64,000 bases of DNA, from contig SWBL01000064.1 in assembly GCA_024195585.1 (NCBI GenBank), positions 1-64,000 on the forward strand, read 5' to 3'. Shown here in pieces: positions 53,397 through 64,000 of the stretch. Both the position numbers and the translations under genes were made by a program. The notes under the pieces are model-generated. The model had not been told where the DNA came from. It did not search any database and saw nothing but the letters and a program-made list of their open reading frames with translations. Within the stretch, counting starts at the first letter, position 1. Every line of letters starts with the position of its first letter. The stretch comes from Aureobasidium sp. EXF-3400. Its lineage: Eukaryota; Ascomycota; Dothideomycetes; Dothideales; Saccotheciaceae.

Positions 53397-55231
53397 TCAG
53401 GCCTTCTCAGAATCATGAACCACAGCTTTACCATCCGCTGTGCCCATAACCTCCTCAACCGTCTCGTCCGAGAACTTCACATCTTCCTCAACACTGACGT
53501 GATCCTTGACTCGGATGAGCAGGACGGGCAGAGCACAAACTAGAGCGCCTAGCAAGAGCCCCCAACTTGAGGCAAATTCGCTCATATACGCTAGGTTCTT
53601 TGAGTCAAGACGCCAGATGACAACAGCTCCAGCAGACTGAATTCCCTTGTAGAAACCAGCGAAATTGGTGAGCTTGCGACCGTTGTTTGTCAACGATCCC
53701 ATGAACCAATATACACAAGTCTGCCATGCGGCATCATAGAACCCGTAAAAGATGTATAGGAACATCGGGCCAACATAGCCTGAGTCGGTCCAGTCTTTGG
53801 AGACGTAATGCGCATCCTTTGAAACGGACTCGCGGGTGTATCCCTTCTGGAAGTCATACCCACCGCCGAAGATGGCGAGTGTCAAGATCAGGATGGCAAC
53901 CCAGGCAATCTTTGCTCTGACGGTTCGGCGAATCTTCGAGTAGTCCAAGCAGAATCCGAAAACAAATGCGCCAACGATCTGAGCAGTCCAATAGAGGGTG
54001 TTGTTCAGAGCTCGAGTCCTGGTGTTGAAGTATGCCAAGTTCACACCTAGGATGGAACAATTAGCATGATCTCAAGTTCGTACAATTATAACACCACATC
54101 TTTGCTGAAGGGATGCGCCAATAAGGAGGGGGAATTGGCGTTCGGGAGAGTGTTCCATCGTCCAACAACAACAACCCCCCCCCCCCCCCCCCCCCTTTTC
54201 CCCTTCCTTCTTGGAACATCCCCAGCAAAGGCATGGTGTTTTTGTCTTCATCCTGACTCGCTTACCATTAAACTGATAGGTATAAAACCAATTGGACGCG
54301 AAGAACATCGGGAAAAGACAAATGATGTATGGGTCGCTTCTGATCGTCTCCCAAAGTCCCATCAGCTCAGACTTCCAGGTGGGATTTTTCATGAGAATGA
54401 TGCGAGAACCATCGTTTCGAACAACTGATTTAGCATCGACCAGACACCAGGCCAATGCAGCACCACAAGCTGTCAAGACGATGAAACCGATATAGGTTCC
54501 ATCTGAGACTGTGCCACTGCTAGTGGCATTGATGTTCTCACCAAGGGGAATCTGTCAAGGTCAGTACGAACACATGACACGAGAAGGTAGATCAACTTAC
54601 CAAACTTCCTATGACAGCACCAAGGTTGAAAATCATCCAAAACCAAGAGATGTACCTGCCCTTGGAGTTTTCAGGAGGGTAAGACATCATGATAGCACCC
54701 TGAGCTGACCACAGCATACCGGCACAGCAACCAAGCAGAGCACCTGCAAAGATGTTGAAGCCTGTGTTCTGAGTGTGGCTGTAGCAAAGGAACGAAGCCA
54801 CGTAGATGCAGTAACCCAGACCACCAAAAGACAGACTGAATCTGATGCCGATGTAGTTGACGATACTTCCAGCGAAGAAACCTTGTCACTTTGTCAGACA
54901 TGACTCGGTTGAATCTGGACATGTATTACTCACCAACGACAGAGAAGCAAGCGTAAAGAGCAACGTTGGCCTCGTCAGCAGCGTTAGCAGACACTTGACC
55001 ACCTCCGCCCATACCCGACAGAGCATTGAACATGCCGGGGCACAAGAAGCAGACGAAAGCGACGATCACTAGCTGTGTGGCAGGGCTAGCATAGTGAGGT
55101 AGTGTTACAGGACCGATCTTGGTCGATCTGTACTTTCGACCAACGGGCAGGGCAATTTCTGTAGTGCCATTGTCGACGGAATCACTGGCCGATTCGACCT
55201 CATGTAGATTCTTCTCGGTCGAAGGAGCCAT
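53397..55231 (-). CDS. ngt1: GlcNAc transporter, Ngt1/UNC93-type MFS protein
   Basis: Exons 55231-54934, 54881-54601, 54551-54266 and 54046-53397 join in frame to 504 residues. About eleven to twelve helices follow a hydrophilic N-terminus. Signature segments of the UNC93/DUF895 MFS group are VAFVCFLCPGMFNALSGMGGGGQ, GGLGYCIYVASFLCYSH, GALLGCCAGMLWSAQGAIMM and FYGFYDAAWQTCVYWFMGSL. Candida Ngt1, the first known eukaryotic GlcNAc transporter, and its Trichoderma relative belong to this group, and they act at the plasma membrane. The last intron (54265-54047, 219 bp) is much longer than the others and contains a run of 22 C. The gene is divergent from the deaminase gene. Confidence 0.88.
54175..54196. 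repeat. 22-base homopolymer C run inside an ngt1 intron
   Basis: An uninterrupted run of C on the plus strand, followed by a short T run. On the transcribed strand orientation of ngt1 it reads as G22 within the 219-bp intron. Such runs are prone to replication slippage, and their exact length in an assembly is uncertain. Confidence 0.9.
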
Positions 55232-56187
55232 GTTGACTCGGGTTGGAGAGGAAAAGGCTTGGCGGTAGTGAGAGACAAACAGAAGAAAGTGTCGTGTGAG
55301 ACTGGAACGTGGTATAATAAAAGACAGTCAAATGCGGGGGCGGCAAGGGCTAGGTTTTTTAGGCCTGTGAGAAAGTTCCCTAGGAGAAAGCACGAGCGAA
55401 TGGTACACACGCGACTGGACGAGCTGGAAACAGCGGTGGGAAGACGTGGTACTTTATGTCAATGTCGTGTAACCACTGCAAGGCTGGCTCCAGTAAGGTC
55501 TGTAGGAGCGTGAGTTGAGATAAGTAAGGAGAAGTGGTCTCGTGTCAGCCTTGCCTGCAGATAACACCAGCGACTTGGTTCGTCGCGTGCCCCGGTCTCT
55601 GATCTCCGCAGCTTGACTTTCCACGCAAACATTAGCGGTACAGCTTATCTCGCCCCAATTTTAGCCACGTCTTGGCCCGCCCCACGCCGATGCGTCCTTA
55701 CGTCGGCTCCGCCGTTATCAGCCGAATGCCCCCGAATGGTCAATCAAAACTCGCGATGCAACCACAGCTTGTTGGCCTGGCGTCCCTCCATGTAACGCCG
55801 TGATAGGCACACTGGCTCCACGAGGAGTATCGTGGTAACCGGTCAACGTCGAAGACTTCGACTGTCTGGAGTGCTGGGATCATTGTTTCGAGAACCTTAT
55901 CTTATCGTCACGATCCACCAAATCCTTCTTTGCGTAGCATTCTCATCGAGGTGACCCTTCCATGGCCTTTGGCCTGAGGATTGATGGAACCGTGACAGTC
56001 GATCGGCCAGTGATATTGATCTAGCTTGACATGTGTGCTTGTCAAAACCGGTCACTCGATGATGTGGTAGGTCAACTTATGGTGTTTCTTTTGATTCAAT
56101 ATAATCCCATGTGCCCCCCTCTTCTCTCGCCGCAGCCCAATTCTTAGGAACACACCTTGTCAAGAGCTGTCATTCTTACCCACAAAG
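55232..56187. promoter_or_regulatory. divergent ngt1/deaminase promoter with GATA-type sites
   Basis: In these 956 bp, HGATAR matches occur at 55518-55523, 55645-55650 (reverse), 55715-55720 (reverse), 55801-55806, and as an overlapping pair at 55897-55907 (reverse). About three would be expected by chance. Nitrogen-regulatory GATA factors are therefore possible regulators, since GlcNAc breakdown yields ammonia. No gene is seen inside. Confidence 0.4.
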
Positions 56188-57658
56188 ATGCGTCTTATCA
56201 TTCGAGACGACAAGGACACAGCTTCCGCATTCATTGCAAGCTATATCATTGGTTCGTGGTACATCTGCCTGGCTAGTCGCACAGATTCTAATTCTGCTAG
56301 ACCGTATCAAGGCCTTTGGCCCAACTCCAAGCAGACCATTTGTGCTTGGTCTCCCTACAGGCAGTTCTCCTGAAGGGGTATACAAGAACTTGGTCAGGCA
56401 TCACAAGAATGGCGACATCTCTTTCCGTGATGTAGTGACCTTCAATATGGTGAGTATCAACATGGTGCTGTCTCTTGGGATCACACAACAACTTGAAGCT
56501 AATCTTTCTTTACTTTGTAGGACGAATACGTCGGCCTCCCTCGCGAGCACCCAGAGTCATACCACAGCTTCATGTACCGACACTTCTTTTCACATATCGA
56601 TATATTGCCATCGAACATCAACATCCTCAATGGCAACGCTCCTGATCTTGAGGCCGAATGTATTGCCTACGAGGAAAAGATCAAGCGCGCAGGTGGCATC
56701 GAGCTTTTCTTGGGCGGTATTGGTCCCGATGGTCACATTGCTTTCAACGAGCCTGGGTCCAGCCTTACATCTCGTACCAGAGTCAAGACACTTGCCTACG
56801 ACACCATTGTTGCCAACTCGAGGTTCTTTGGCGGTGATATTGCAAAGGTACCTCGTATGGCGTTGACTGTCGGTGTGCAGACAGTAATGGATGCAAGAGA
56901 GATTGTCATCATCATCACAGGCTCACACAAAGCACTCGCGCTCCAGAAATGCATCGAAGGTGGTGTCAACCACATGTGGACATTGTCGAGTCTGCAAATG
57001 CATCCACATGCGACGATTGTCGCAGATGACGATGCCACACTGGAGTTGCAAGTAAAGACTGTTAAGGTATGTAGATTCCTCACCGCGACACAGCATCATG
57101 CTAATAAGACACCAGTATTTCAAGTCGATTGAGCAGGTTGCATCAACACAAGGCTTCACGCAAGTGTTACCCGACATCAGCATAACCACTTCGAAACGCG
57201 ACTCTATCATCGAGAAGCTGGACAGTCCTCGCTCGCCTAAATCATCGTCTCCATTCTTCATCACCTCAAGTTCTACACCGACCTCTCCTACATCGATCTA
57301 CAGTACAAGTAAGACACTATCTATCAACAACAAAGACTCCAGCTCGCAGCGGCCAGTCACACCTGAACCGGTGTTGGACAGAATGGCGGATAGATTACCG
57401 CCTTCGCCTTCTCCTGTCAACGCCAAATTGTCTGTGAATACACCAGTCCAGCGACCCATCACTCCAGAACTGGTACCAGACCGTATGTCGGACAGACTTC
57501 CAAGGACGCCTGAGATGAGAGCAGTAACTCCTGACCTCGTGCCTGATCGTATGGCAGACCGATTAGTCAGGACGCCACAGGTTGCAGGTCAAGGTCTTGA
57601 TGGTTTGGTCGTTGACGAGCTGCCTCTGAGCAGTATGGGACAAAGAATTGCTGTCTAA
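56188..57658 (+). CDS. nag1: glucosamine-6-phosphate deaminase with repeat-bearing tail
   Basis: Exons 56188-56251, 56301-56449, 56521-57066 and 57116-57658 join in frame to 433 residues. The core (about residues 1-265) is Nag[65 protein letters not shown] (catalytic region), [13 protein letters not shown], and [10 protein letters not shown]. It converts glucosamine-6-phosphate to fructose-6-phosphate and ammonia, the last step of GlcNAc catabolism. A Ser/Pro-rich tail of about 165 residues follows the core, making the protein longer than yeast or bacterial enzymes (about 250-290). Three copies of a 20-residue motif centred on [13 protein letters not shown] lie in it. The gene is divergent from ngt1 and closes the cluster. 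Confidence 0.93.
57350..57577 (+). repeat. three 20-residue repeats in the deaminase tail
   Basis: Units at about 57350-57409, 57452-57511 and 57518-57577 encode [32 protein letters not shown] and [16 protein letters not shown], each followed by a four-residue Pro-ending stretch. Protein repeats are better conserved than the DNA, which suggests selection on the motif. Confidence 0.85.
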
Positions 57659-58530
57659 GTGTGTACAAACCTGTTGCTCCATCTTTTCATGCTATAATTG
57701 TATATTGTACATGACGTGTTCAACCCTTGCTACTCCTGTACATCATTCTTCGAATACTTTGGTCTTTTTGGCTATGTCGGCTTGCTGGTGATATCACCCT
57801 GCTTTCTTCTTCTCGCACATCACAACCCACATATATTGCCAGCTTGCGTGCACATGTGTGAACATGTGTGAACATGATTGTAGTCAGGATCCATTGCTAC
57901 TTCATCAATACTTCTTACTGTTGTTGGAGCTTGTTCTGGCAGAATTTTGTTGTGGTGTTTTGATGTCTCAATCTATCAACGACGTTCCATTCCGATGGCC
58001 TCATGACTATTTCTGATGATACAGCACGAAGCTCAGACAAGAAGTTCTCTATGGTGGTTTGTCTCCTTTTGAAATCGCCATCAAGTTCCAAAACCTCTTT
58101 TTCTCGAACCCAATTGTACGTTTTCACAAGTTTATAAAAGATCTCTCTACCCGAGTCCAAGGAGTCGGATTTGCAACCCCACGTGAATCTCTCAATCCAA
58201 CGGGTCATCTGCTACCGAGATCAAACCTTGCTCCAACAAGCCATGACAGCATTTGCAAGACTCAGCCACCGAGTCCCTGGAAACCTTGCGCTACCTACTG
58301 CAACACTTCTTGGATATGAGCAGCCAAGCATTCAAAGGATGCAGATCTCTCGCGTTCGGCTAATATACAAAGAGGGGTATAGGACAATTGGACCGGCGAG
58401 ATTGAATAGAGATGCAAGGTAGGATCGAACATGAGAGATCAGGCGAATATGCTTAGGGTATAAGTATATTGGGTGCCCCTTCTGACCAAAAGGTAAGTCG
58501 AAGTAGAGAGGAACTTCTAACCAGCAAGTC
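57659..58530. other. intergenic region after the GlcNAc cluster
   Basis: The 872 bp hold the deaminase 3' end and the GH5 promoter. A minus-strand ATG frame at 58208-57915 (97 codons) has no similarity, and I do not call it. A short direct repeat (gtgtgaacat) occurs near 57857-57875. Confidence 0.45.
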
Positions 58531-60007
58531 ATGTTTCTGTCTACGCAATTGTTCGCTGCAATCGTCGGTGTCTCTACCTTGTGTGTAGAGGTATCTGGCG
58601 CATTGCTGCCGGACAGAGATGTCTCTTCTTTTGTCTATGGACGTCAGGAGACGACAAACGCAACTTCTGGATTATGGCCTTATGGCCCTTTCAGCACGCA
58701 AGGTCGAGATATTGTCAACACGAAGGGCGAGGCAGTGACCTTCGCTGGTGTTAACTGGCCTAGTAGTGGCGAGACTATGGTTCCTGAAGGCCTTGAATGG
58801 GCATCAATTGAGGACATTCTGTCCCGAGTGCAGAGTGTAGGCTTCAACTTCATCCGCTTGACATACGCCATCGAGATGATTGATCAAATCTATGAACGAA
58901 ACGGCTCAGATGTTGGCCTTGAGATTACCATGATTAATGGCCTTGGCTACGAGAATGGGTAAGACACAATCTCAAACTCAGCATGAAGATATTCGGTTAC
59001 TGACATGATGCCAAAGAACAAAAGTGACCAACGAGATTCTAGCCAAGAACCCAACCTTCAACAAGGACACCACTCGTTTCGAGATATGGGACCACATTGC
59101 TCAAGTCGCACTTTCCAAAAACATCTACATTCACCCTGACGTGCACGTCGGCAAAGCACAATGGTGCTGCAACAACACAGATGGCAACGCTTGGTTCGAC
59201 GACTACAACTTCCCCGTTGCAAACTGGAAGCGCGGACTCCAATACGTAGCCAACTGGGCCTCCAAGCACAACAATATCGTCTCTATGTCTCTGCGCAACG
59301 AGCTTCGCAGAGCCATCAATGAAACCGCACCTACCTCTTCTCTAGGCTACAATTGGGTAACTCTGGTTGGAAACTACACAGCAGCCACCGATGCCATCCA
59401 CTCCGTTAACCCAGACCTACTAGTCACCTGGTCAGGGATGCAATACGACCAAGACCTATCCGCGCTCACCCAAGCCAAAAACCTCAACACAGCACCCTGT
59501 TACAAATGCGACGCCATCCGCGACGGCCTGCGCCGCGACCCCATAATCTTCGACCTAGCCACGCACCCTTGGTCCAACAAGGTTGTCTACGAGCTACACT
59601 TATACAGCATGTCCGAAGACCTAGATACAGGCTCCTGCCCCATCGTCTTTGCCGAACTCTACAATGCAGGGTTCAATGCCATTGGCATGGCACCACCTCC
59701 CGCTTGCAACATTACCAAGAATTGCTCGCCTGCAGTAAGAAACACTCCTGTTATTGTCTCAGAGTTTGGGGCTGCGCAGGATGTGACGCTGTTTAATGAT
59801 ACGTTGATGAATTGTCTCAAGGACTTTACGTTGCAGAATAATGTTTCGTGGGCTATGTGGAGTTTGGCGGGGAGTTATAGGATTAGAAGTGGTGCGCAGG
59901 GTGTAGGTGATACTTGGGCACTGGGCAACTATGACTGGAACGGTTGGAACTACCCTGAGGGTGTCGAGAAATGGTGGAAGCCATGGGTTAGCTCTATGTT
60001 CGGCTAA
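58531..60007 (+). CDS. secreted GH5 family glycoside hydrolase (glucanase-like)
   Basis: Exons 58531-58958 and 59017-60007 (58-bp intron, phase 2) encode 472 residues. A signal peptide is clear (MFLSTQLFAAIVGVSTLC, cleavage after VSGA or nearby). The GH5-type barrel has FAGVNWPSSGE, a strand with GFNFIRLTYAIEM, IYIHPDVHVGKAQWCCNN, the acid/base glutamate in SLRNELRR, and the nucleophile glutamate in VSEFGAAQ, with WAMWSLAGSYRIR in the last strand. Several N-glycosylation sites (NAT, NNT, NET, NYT, NKT-like) fit secretion. The target could be beta-glucan or cellulose; subfamily is not decided. It lies beside the GlcNAc cluster but I see no reason to place it in that pathway, beyond a possible role in wall turnover. 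Confidence 0.85.
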
Positions 60008-60289
60008 GAGGTCAGGAAAAAGATGTTTGTAGATGTCATGATGACACGATATATCTCTTCAGAGACCAGTGCCTTGCTGGATAGGCAACGTGAAGTATTT
60101 GAGAACAGCCTAGATGAGCGTCAGACAACTTGTTCTGCACGTACACATTGACCTGTAGCAGGTATCATCATTGGAAAGGAGGAAGAAGAATCATTTTTCG
60201 CATTTCCATCATCAACAAGATTTGAAACTTTTTTATAACTTTCCTGTGTTATGCATAAGGCGGCGTTCTTCTTTTGACCCACCACCCAT

Positions 60290-62406
60290 CTACTCGTTGT
60301 AGCCAAGAGCAGAGAGTTCTTTGCGAACACCCTCCTCAGTCGAAATCTTGGATACTTGGGTGTTCTCCAACTTCTCGCCGCCAGCCTGGCGCATCTTCAA
60401 ATCGTCAATGGCACGCAGCTTCTTCAACAGAGCACGGACCTTCTTGTCCTGGCTGGACTCGACGGCCGGGCTGCTGACGGTGACTTCGGGAGCAGCGGCA
60501 GGGGCGGGTGCTTGCTTGGCGGGGGTTGCGGGACCATCACCACGGTGAGACTGGCCGCGTGCGGGACCCTGTTGTCCAGACTTTGATCTACTGCGCTCTC
60601 TGCGCTGCTGACCATCGCCATTAGCCTCGGGAGCGAGGCCGGCAGCCTTGGCCTCTGCCTCCTTGGCCTTTTTTGCCTCTCTCTTCTTCTTGTTCTTCAG
60701 AGCAGCCTTGCTAAGGTTCTCATCACCATCGGCGCCAGCAAGACTGACACCACCGCCAGGAGCGGCGCCGGAAGCAGAGGAATCGGCAGTTTCGGCACCG
60801 GGAACCTCGCGTCTTCTAGGACGAGATCCGAAGCCGTTAGCGCCGATGTTAGCGGATGAAATGCCCTGGTTGATGAAAGCAGCACCACCCTCATCCTCAC
60901 GCTTGAAGTGCAATGGGGTAGATGATCCACGAGCACCGGGAGGTCTGTAGGCACCTACGGGCTTGGAGGGGGCCTTCTTAGTGGCGAGGTGGGCGGCAGC
61001 AGATGCGTGAGGGGCAGGGGCGTTGGCAAGGGGGTTACCAAGAGGGTGCTTCTCGGCCGACTCGGGGCGCCAAGTGACGTGGTACAGCTCATTCATCTCC
61101 TCGTTATAGATAAATGTACCCGAAACGTGCCACATGCGGATGCCGTTGTCAACACGCAGACGAGGGCTGGTAGTGGCGGTAAGAATGTGCTGGCCATCGG
61201 GAGACCACTCACAGATACTGGCGTTGCTGGCCTCGATGGTCGAGACCTTTTGGTAGTTCTTCTCCATGTCGTAGATGTCCATGGTACCAGCCAGGTTGCC
61301 GAAACCAGCGACAATAACGAAGCGACCATGGGGAGAGAAAATAATGGTGTTGCGAGGACCAAGGTTGAAGCTGTGCTGGGGGACAGCACGCTGGTTGAAA
61401 ATGGTCGTCTTAGCAGGCATGTAGCCATAGACAACACCGAATTCCTTGGAGTTGGGCGACCAGGAGACGTCGTGAATCGGACCATCCTTGTCCAGGGTGA
61501 TGCGCGAGTCAAAGGCGCCGCTGGAGCTAAGAATGTACATGTTGGTCTCGCCATAGTAACTCTTGTTGGTCTTGTCGACATCGGTCTGAGCCAGGACGAT
61601 CAAGCTGGTACCCTCGTTGTTCCACTTGAGCTGGACCTTGTCGGCCTTGAAGAAGGTCTTTTGCGAGACAGGTGAGGCGAAGTGGGGAACATTGAAGACC
61701 TTGACCTGAGCAGGCATGCCCTTGCGCTCTGGCACGAAGACGGCAATGTTGGCATTGCGTCCAATGGAGAGAGCAAAGTCTTGAACACCCTCGACACGTA
61801 GCTTGTTGTGAACAGTGCCCAGATCCGAAGTCTTGTAGAAGTGCACCTCGTTGGTGACGGCACGGGCACAGAACTCCTCGTCCAGAGTGTATTGCAAGTT
61901 CCAGCCAGTCTGGTTCTTCTGCACGAATTGGCCAACGACTTGGCGGTTGGCGTCGTCGTCGTCGAGGGTGCGCCAGACCTTGAAGTTCTTGACGGCGTCG
62001 CCGTTCTCGTCCTTGGAAGGCCTCTGCCAGGTAATAATGTAGGTACCGAGGGGTGAGAAGCCTAGTTCGAAGACGTTCTGGGTGGGCAGAGTTGCGACCG
62101 TGTTGCCCTGGGCTGAGTCGACCACAGTCACCCTAGACGACTTGTCAGCATGGGCGAGACAATTGAAGGAGACAGGAGACTTACTGGTCAGGAGAAGCCC
62201 AGGCAAAGAAGCGGCCATCGGGCGAGTAGACACAGCAGCGGAGGTTGCCCTCTGGCCGCGTGAAGCCTGGGAGCGCTTCATATGCAGGCGCAGCATTCAA
62301 GATGCCAACAGCCTTAGCCGTGCGATCTGCGACGTGTCAGTCGTGTCTTCTGTCTGGTCGAGGATTGACGAGGCGGCGTACATGCGAGTTGGGTAGGTTG
62401 AGCCAT
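60290..62406 (-). CDS. eukaryotic translation initiation factor 2A (eIF2A)
   Basis: Exons 62406-62382, 62326-62185 and 62132-60290 (introns 55 and 52 bp) join in frame to 669 residues, starting MAQPTQLAYRTAKAVGILN. The N-terminal two thirds form the WD-type beta-propeller of eIF2A (RCCVYSPDGRFFAWASPDQ, FELGFSPLGTYIITWQRP, KVQLKWNNEGTSLIVLAQTD, HDVSWSPNSKEFGVVYGYMP, ICEWSPDGQHILTATTSPRL). The C-terminal part is a low-complexity Ala/Gly/Lys region (KNKKKREAKKAKEAEA) ending in a helix (ALLKKLRAIDDLKMRQ). eIF2A binds initiator tRNA and acts in alternative initiation; it is non-essential in yeast. The small first exons match the family N-terminus well. Confidence 0.9.
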
Positions 62407-62943
62407 GGTACTAATCAAAGCCACGGGCTGCAATAAGTTCAATCGTCGATAAATCTGCGAGAGCGGCGGGGGCTATGGCAAGTGCGAGTGCGCGGATGTG
62501 GATAGGCAGGCAAAGATCCGAGTTGCGTGGGCTAAGATGAACCGAATCACCTCAGAATGTAGTAGTAGACGGCAACACTGACTCCAGCTGGTATGTGATA
62601 CTCGGGAAGCGTAAAGAACAAGGACGGGCAATAATATTATGATTCGAAATGTGACGTTCAGCTTTCCATCCGCCAAGCTCCCAAAACCTTCTGACCACTT
62701 CCACGGCCCATTGTACTATTCATGGACAAGGACTTTTCGAACCAGCCTCACACGTCTAGCAGAACTCAGCGACTTTGCGAATACAAAAGGTTCAAGTCTG
62801 TTATTCTCGTAAAGAAAGCTGTACTACACAATCCAACTCCAGGCTATACTATGAGTAGCCTAATTCCTTGAGCAATTTCGTCCGCAGTACTCCGTAATCA
62901 ATCCGTTATCATCAAGGTCGTAAAATCTCGAACGTCGTACCCC
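62407..62943. other. intergenic region upstream of eIF2A
   Basis: This 537-bp stretch contains the eIF2A promoter and the 3' end of the small gene that follows. No gene or repeat is seen. Confidence 0.45.
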
Positions 62944-63387
62944 CTAGGACACTGCGAACGCCATATGTATAAAACTCTCCATGTCCTTTGTACCGGCAGA
63001 CGGTCGTCGCCTCCACCAGCTCTCTCTTCTCGGCTGCTCTGCTCCTGCTGGTGAAGACGGTGCGGCCATAGCAACGGCCTCTGATGTAGCTTCGTCTGCA
63101 ATTGCAGAATCAATCGAATTGCTGCGTTTCATTGCCGGCATTCTGGTCAATGATGGCCGACGAGGTCGTTGCTGCTCGGTCGGGCTCTCTACAGCTGCCT
63201 CGCCAACCATGTGGCCTAGCACTCTGTCTGATTGCTCTCCTTGAACCAGTCAGTACATACTCATGCATCCTGATCGGGCTTGCTCACTCTTGTATTCAGA
63301 CCAGAGCGCTGAGATGTAATCTTTTCTCGATGTCGTTCTGGGAGTCTTTGGTTCTTGCATCATTTGCCAAAGTCCAATGTCTGCCAT
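62944..63387 (-). CDS. small basic hypothetical protein (two exons)
   Basis: Exons 63387-63288 and 63239-62944, joined over a 48-bp intron (GTGAGC donor, CTGAC branch, AAG acceptor), give 131 residues: MADIGLWQMMQEPKTPRTTS to the final SFIHMAFAVS. The sequence has phosphorylation-like sites (RRPSLTR, KRSNSID, RRESWWRRRPS) and no transmembrane helix. The frame, ATG context and splice signals fit a real gene, and codon use looks coding, but I do not recognise the family. A role cannot be given. Confidence 0.6.
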
Positions 63388-64000
63388 GTCTGCTGAATTT
63401 GAGCTTTGCTGTCTGTATGTTGATTTGGGATACTCCAGAAGTATGGCTTGTGCGAAAAACAAGCTCTATATATACCGTATTGTGGACTATACCTGTTGAC
63501 GACATGAGGACGAGCATCAGGAGATACTCCATGCCAAGAGTCATGATATCTCGAGACGCCCACAGATGTTACCCCTCGATTTGATCGTCCATCAGTCGAC
63601 TTATGCACGACATCCCGAGCCATCAGTTGCTTGCTGCGTCAAGATCCGGATTGTTGTCGCGGTTCGGATGTCTCTCTCCGCACGACAAATGCCGTTTTGA
63701 GTGCCCGGTGCTGATCTTCAGATTTGACTACCTGCCCACATGCAGTATACAGACTCACAGGTATCAATTATGCTGTTCTACAATCGCCGTACTGGCGGTT
63801 AGCGAGGAGGTCGAGTGTAGCCTGGGTCTCATGGTAACAGCTTCAGGTTTCAAGGCACAGTAGTGGTGTTAGCCCGATGCGCGGATTTGAGACGAAGAGG
63901 CGGGGAACTGCACTATGCCCCTGACACACAAACAATGTTGTGCTACCTCAAAGTGATCGTCTGGACAGGAGGTGTCTGACAGCAAGCAGAAGTGAGTCGC
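63388..64000. other. window end, no gene recognised
   Basis: The last 613 bp include the promoter of the small gene on the minus strand. Short open frames (for example 63603-63863 plus) show no similarity. A gene could begin beyond the window edge. Confidence 0.45.

Noticed and set aside
57915..58208. 97-codon minus-strand ATG frame before the GH5 gene
   Set aside because: No recognisable similarity or splice signals; evidence too weak for a gene call.

Overview
The window is nuclear DNA of a filamentous ascomycete (Pezizomycotina). About 28 protein genes lie on both strands. Many carry one to five short introns (mostly 45-65 bp) with GT-AG ends and CTRAC-like branch sites. The proteins are fungal: Swi1, Dhh1, Bsd2, a Zn2Cys6 regulator, an Ndt80-type regulator and a PNP-NACHT-ankyrin receptor. 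I cannot name the genus. Exon joins below were worked out by hand from splice signals and frame. I saw no tRNA, rRNA, CRISPR array or intact transposon.

Layout. 0.4-3.8 kb: SWI1 with long glutamine tracts. 5.2-11.3 kb: a possible cell-surface glycan group, namely a membrane-anchored glycosyltransferase-like protein, a polysaccharide pyruvyltransferase and a nucleotide-sugar transporter, with one uncertain small gene between. 11.3-16.0 kb: a NOD-like receptor gene (PNP, NACHT, about 16 ankyrin repeats) with an in-frame TGA and a C-terminal 48-bp tandem repeat. 16.5-21.2 kb: a 14-helix MFS exporter divergent from a Zn2Cys6 regulator, sharing a promoter with a repeated motif. 21.4-41.6 kb: mostly housekeeping genes (Cbp6-like assembly factor, BSD2, rhomboid protease, DHH1, paraoxonase-like enzyme, two 2EXR proteins, RINT1/Tip20, SMI1/KNR4-domain protein, guanylate kinase, DUF2011 protein, small Clr2-domain protein).

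42.3-57.7 kb is the centrepiece: an apparently complete N-acetylglucosamine (GlcNAc) utilisation cluster. It holds GlcNAc-6-phosphate deacetylase, a GH3-GNAT protein of the Ngs1 sensor type, the Ndt80-like regulator Ron1, a divergent hexokinase, an Ngt1/UNC93-type transporter and glucosamine-6-phosphate deaminase. Together these would take up GlcNAc, phosphorylate, deacetylate and deaminate it to fructose-6-phosphate plus ammonia, and sense and regulate the process. Such clusters are known in Candida and Trichoderma. Details worth attention here are the missing catalytic residues in the GH3 domain, a repeat-bearing tail on the deaminase, GATA-type sites in the two divergent promoters, and a 22-base C run in a transporter intron.

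58.5-64 kb: a secreted GH5 glucanase-like enzyme, eIF2A and a small conserved-looking basic protein.
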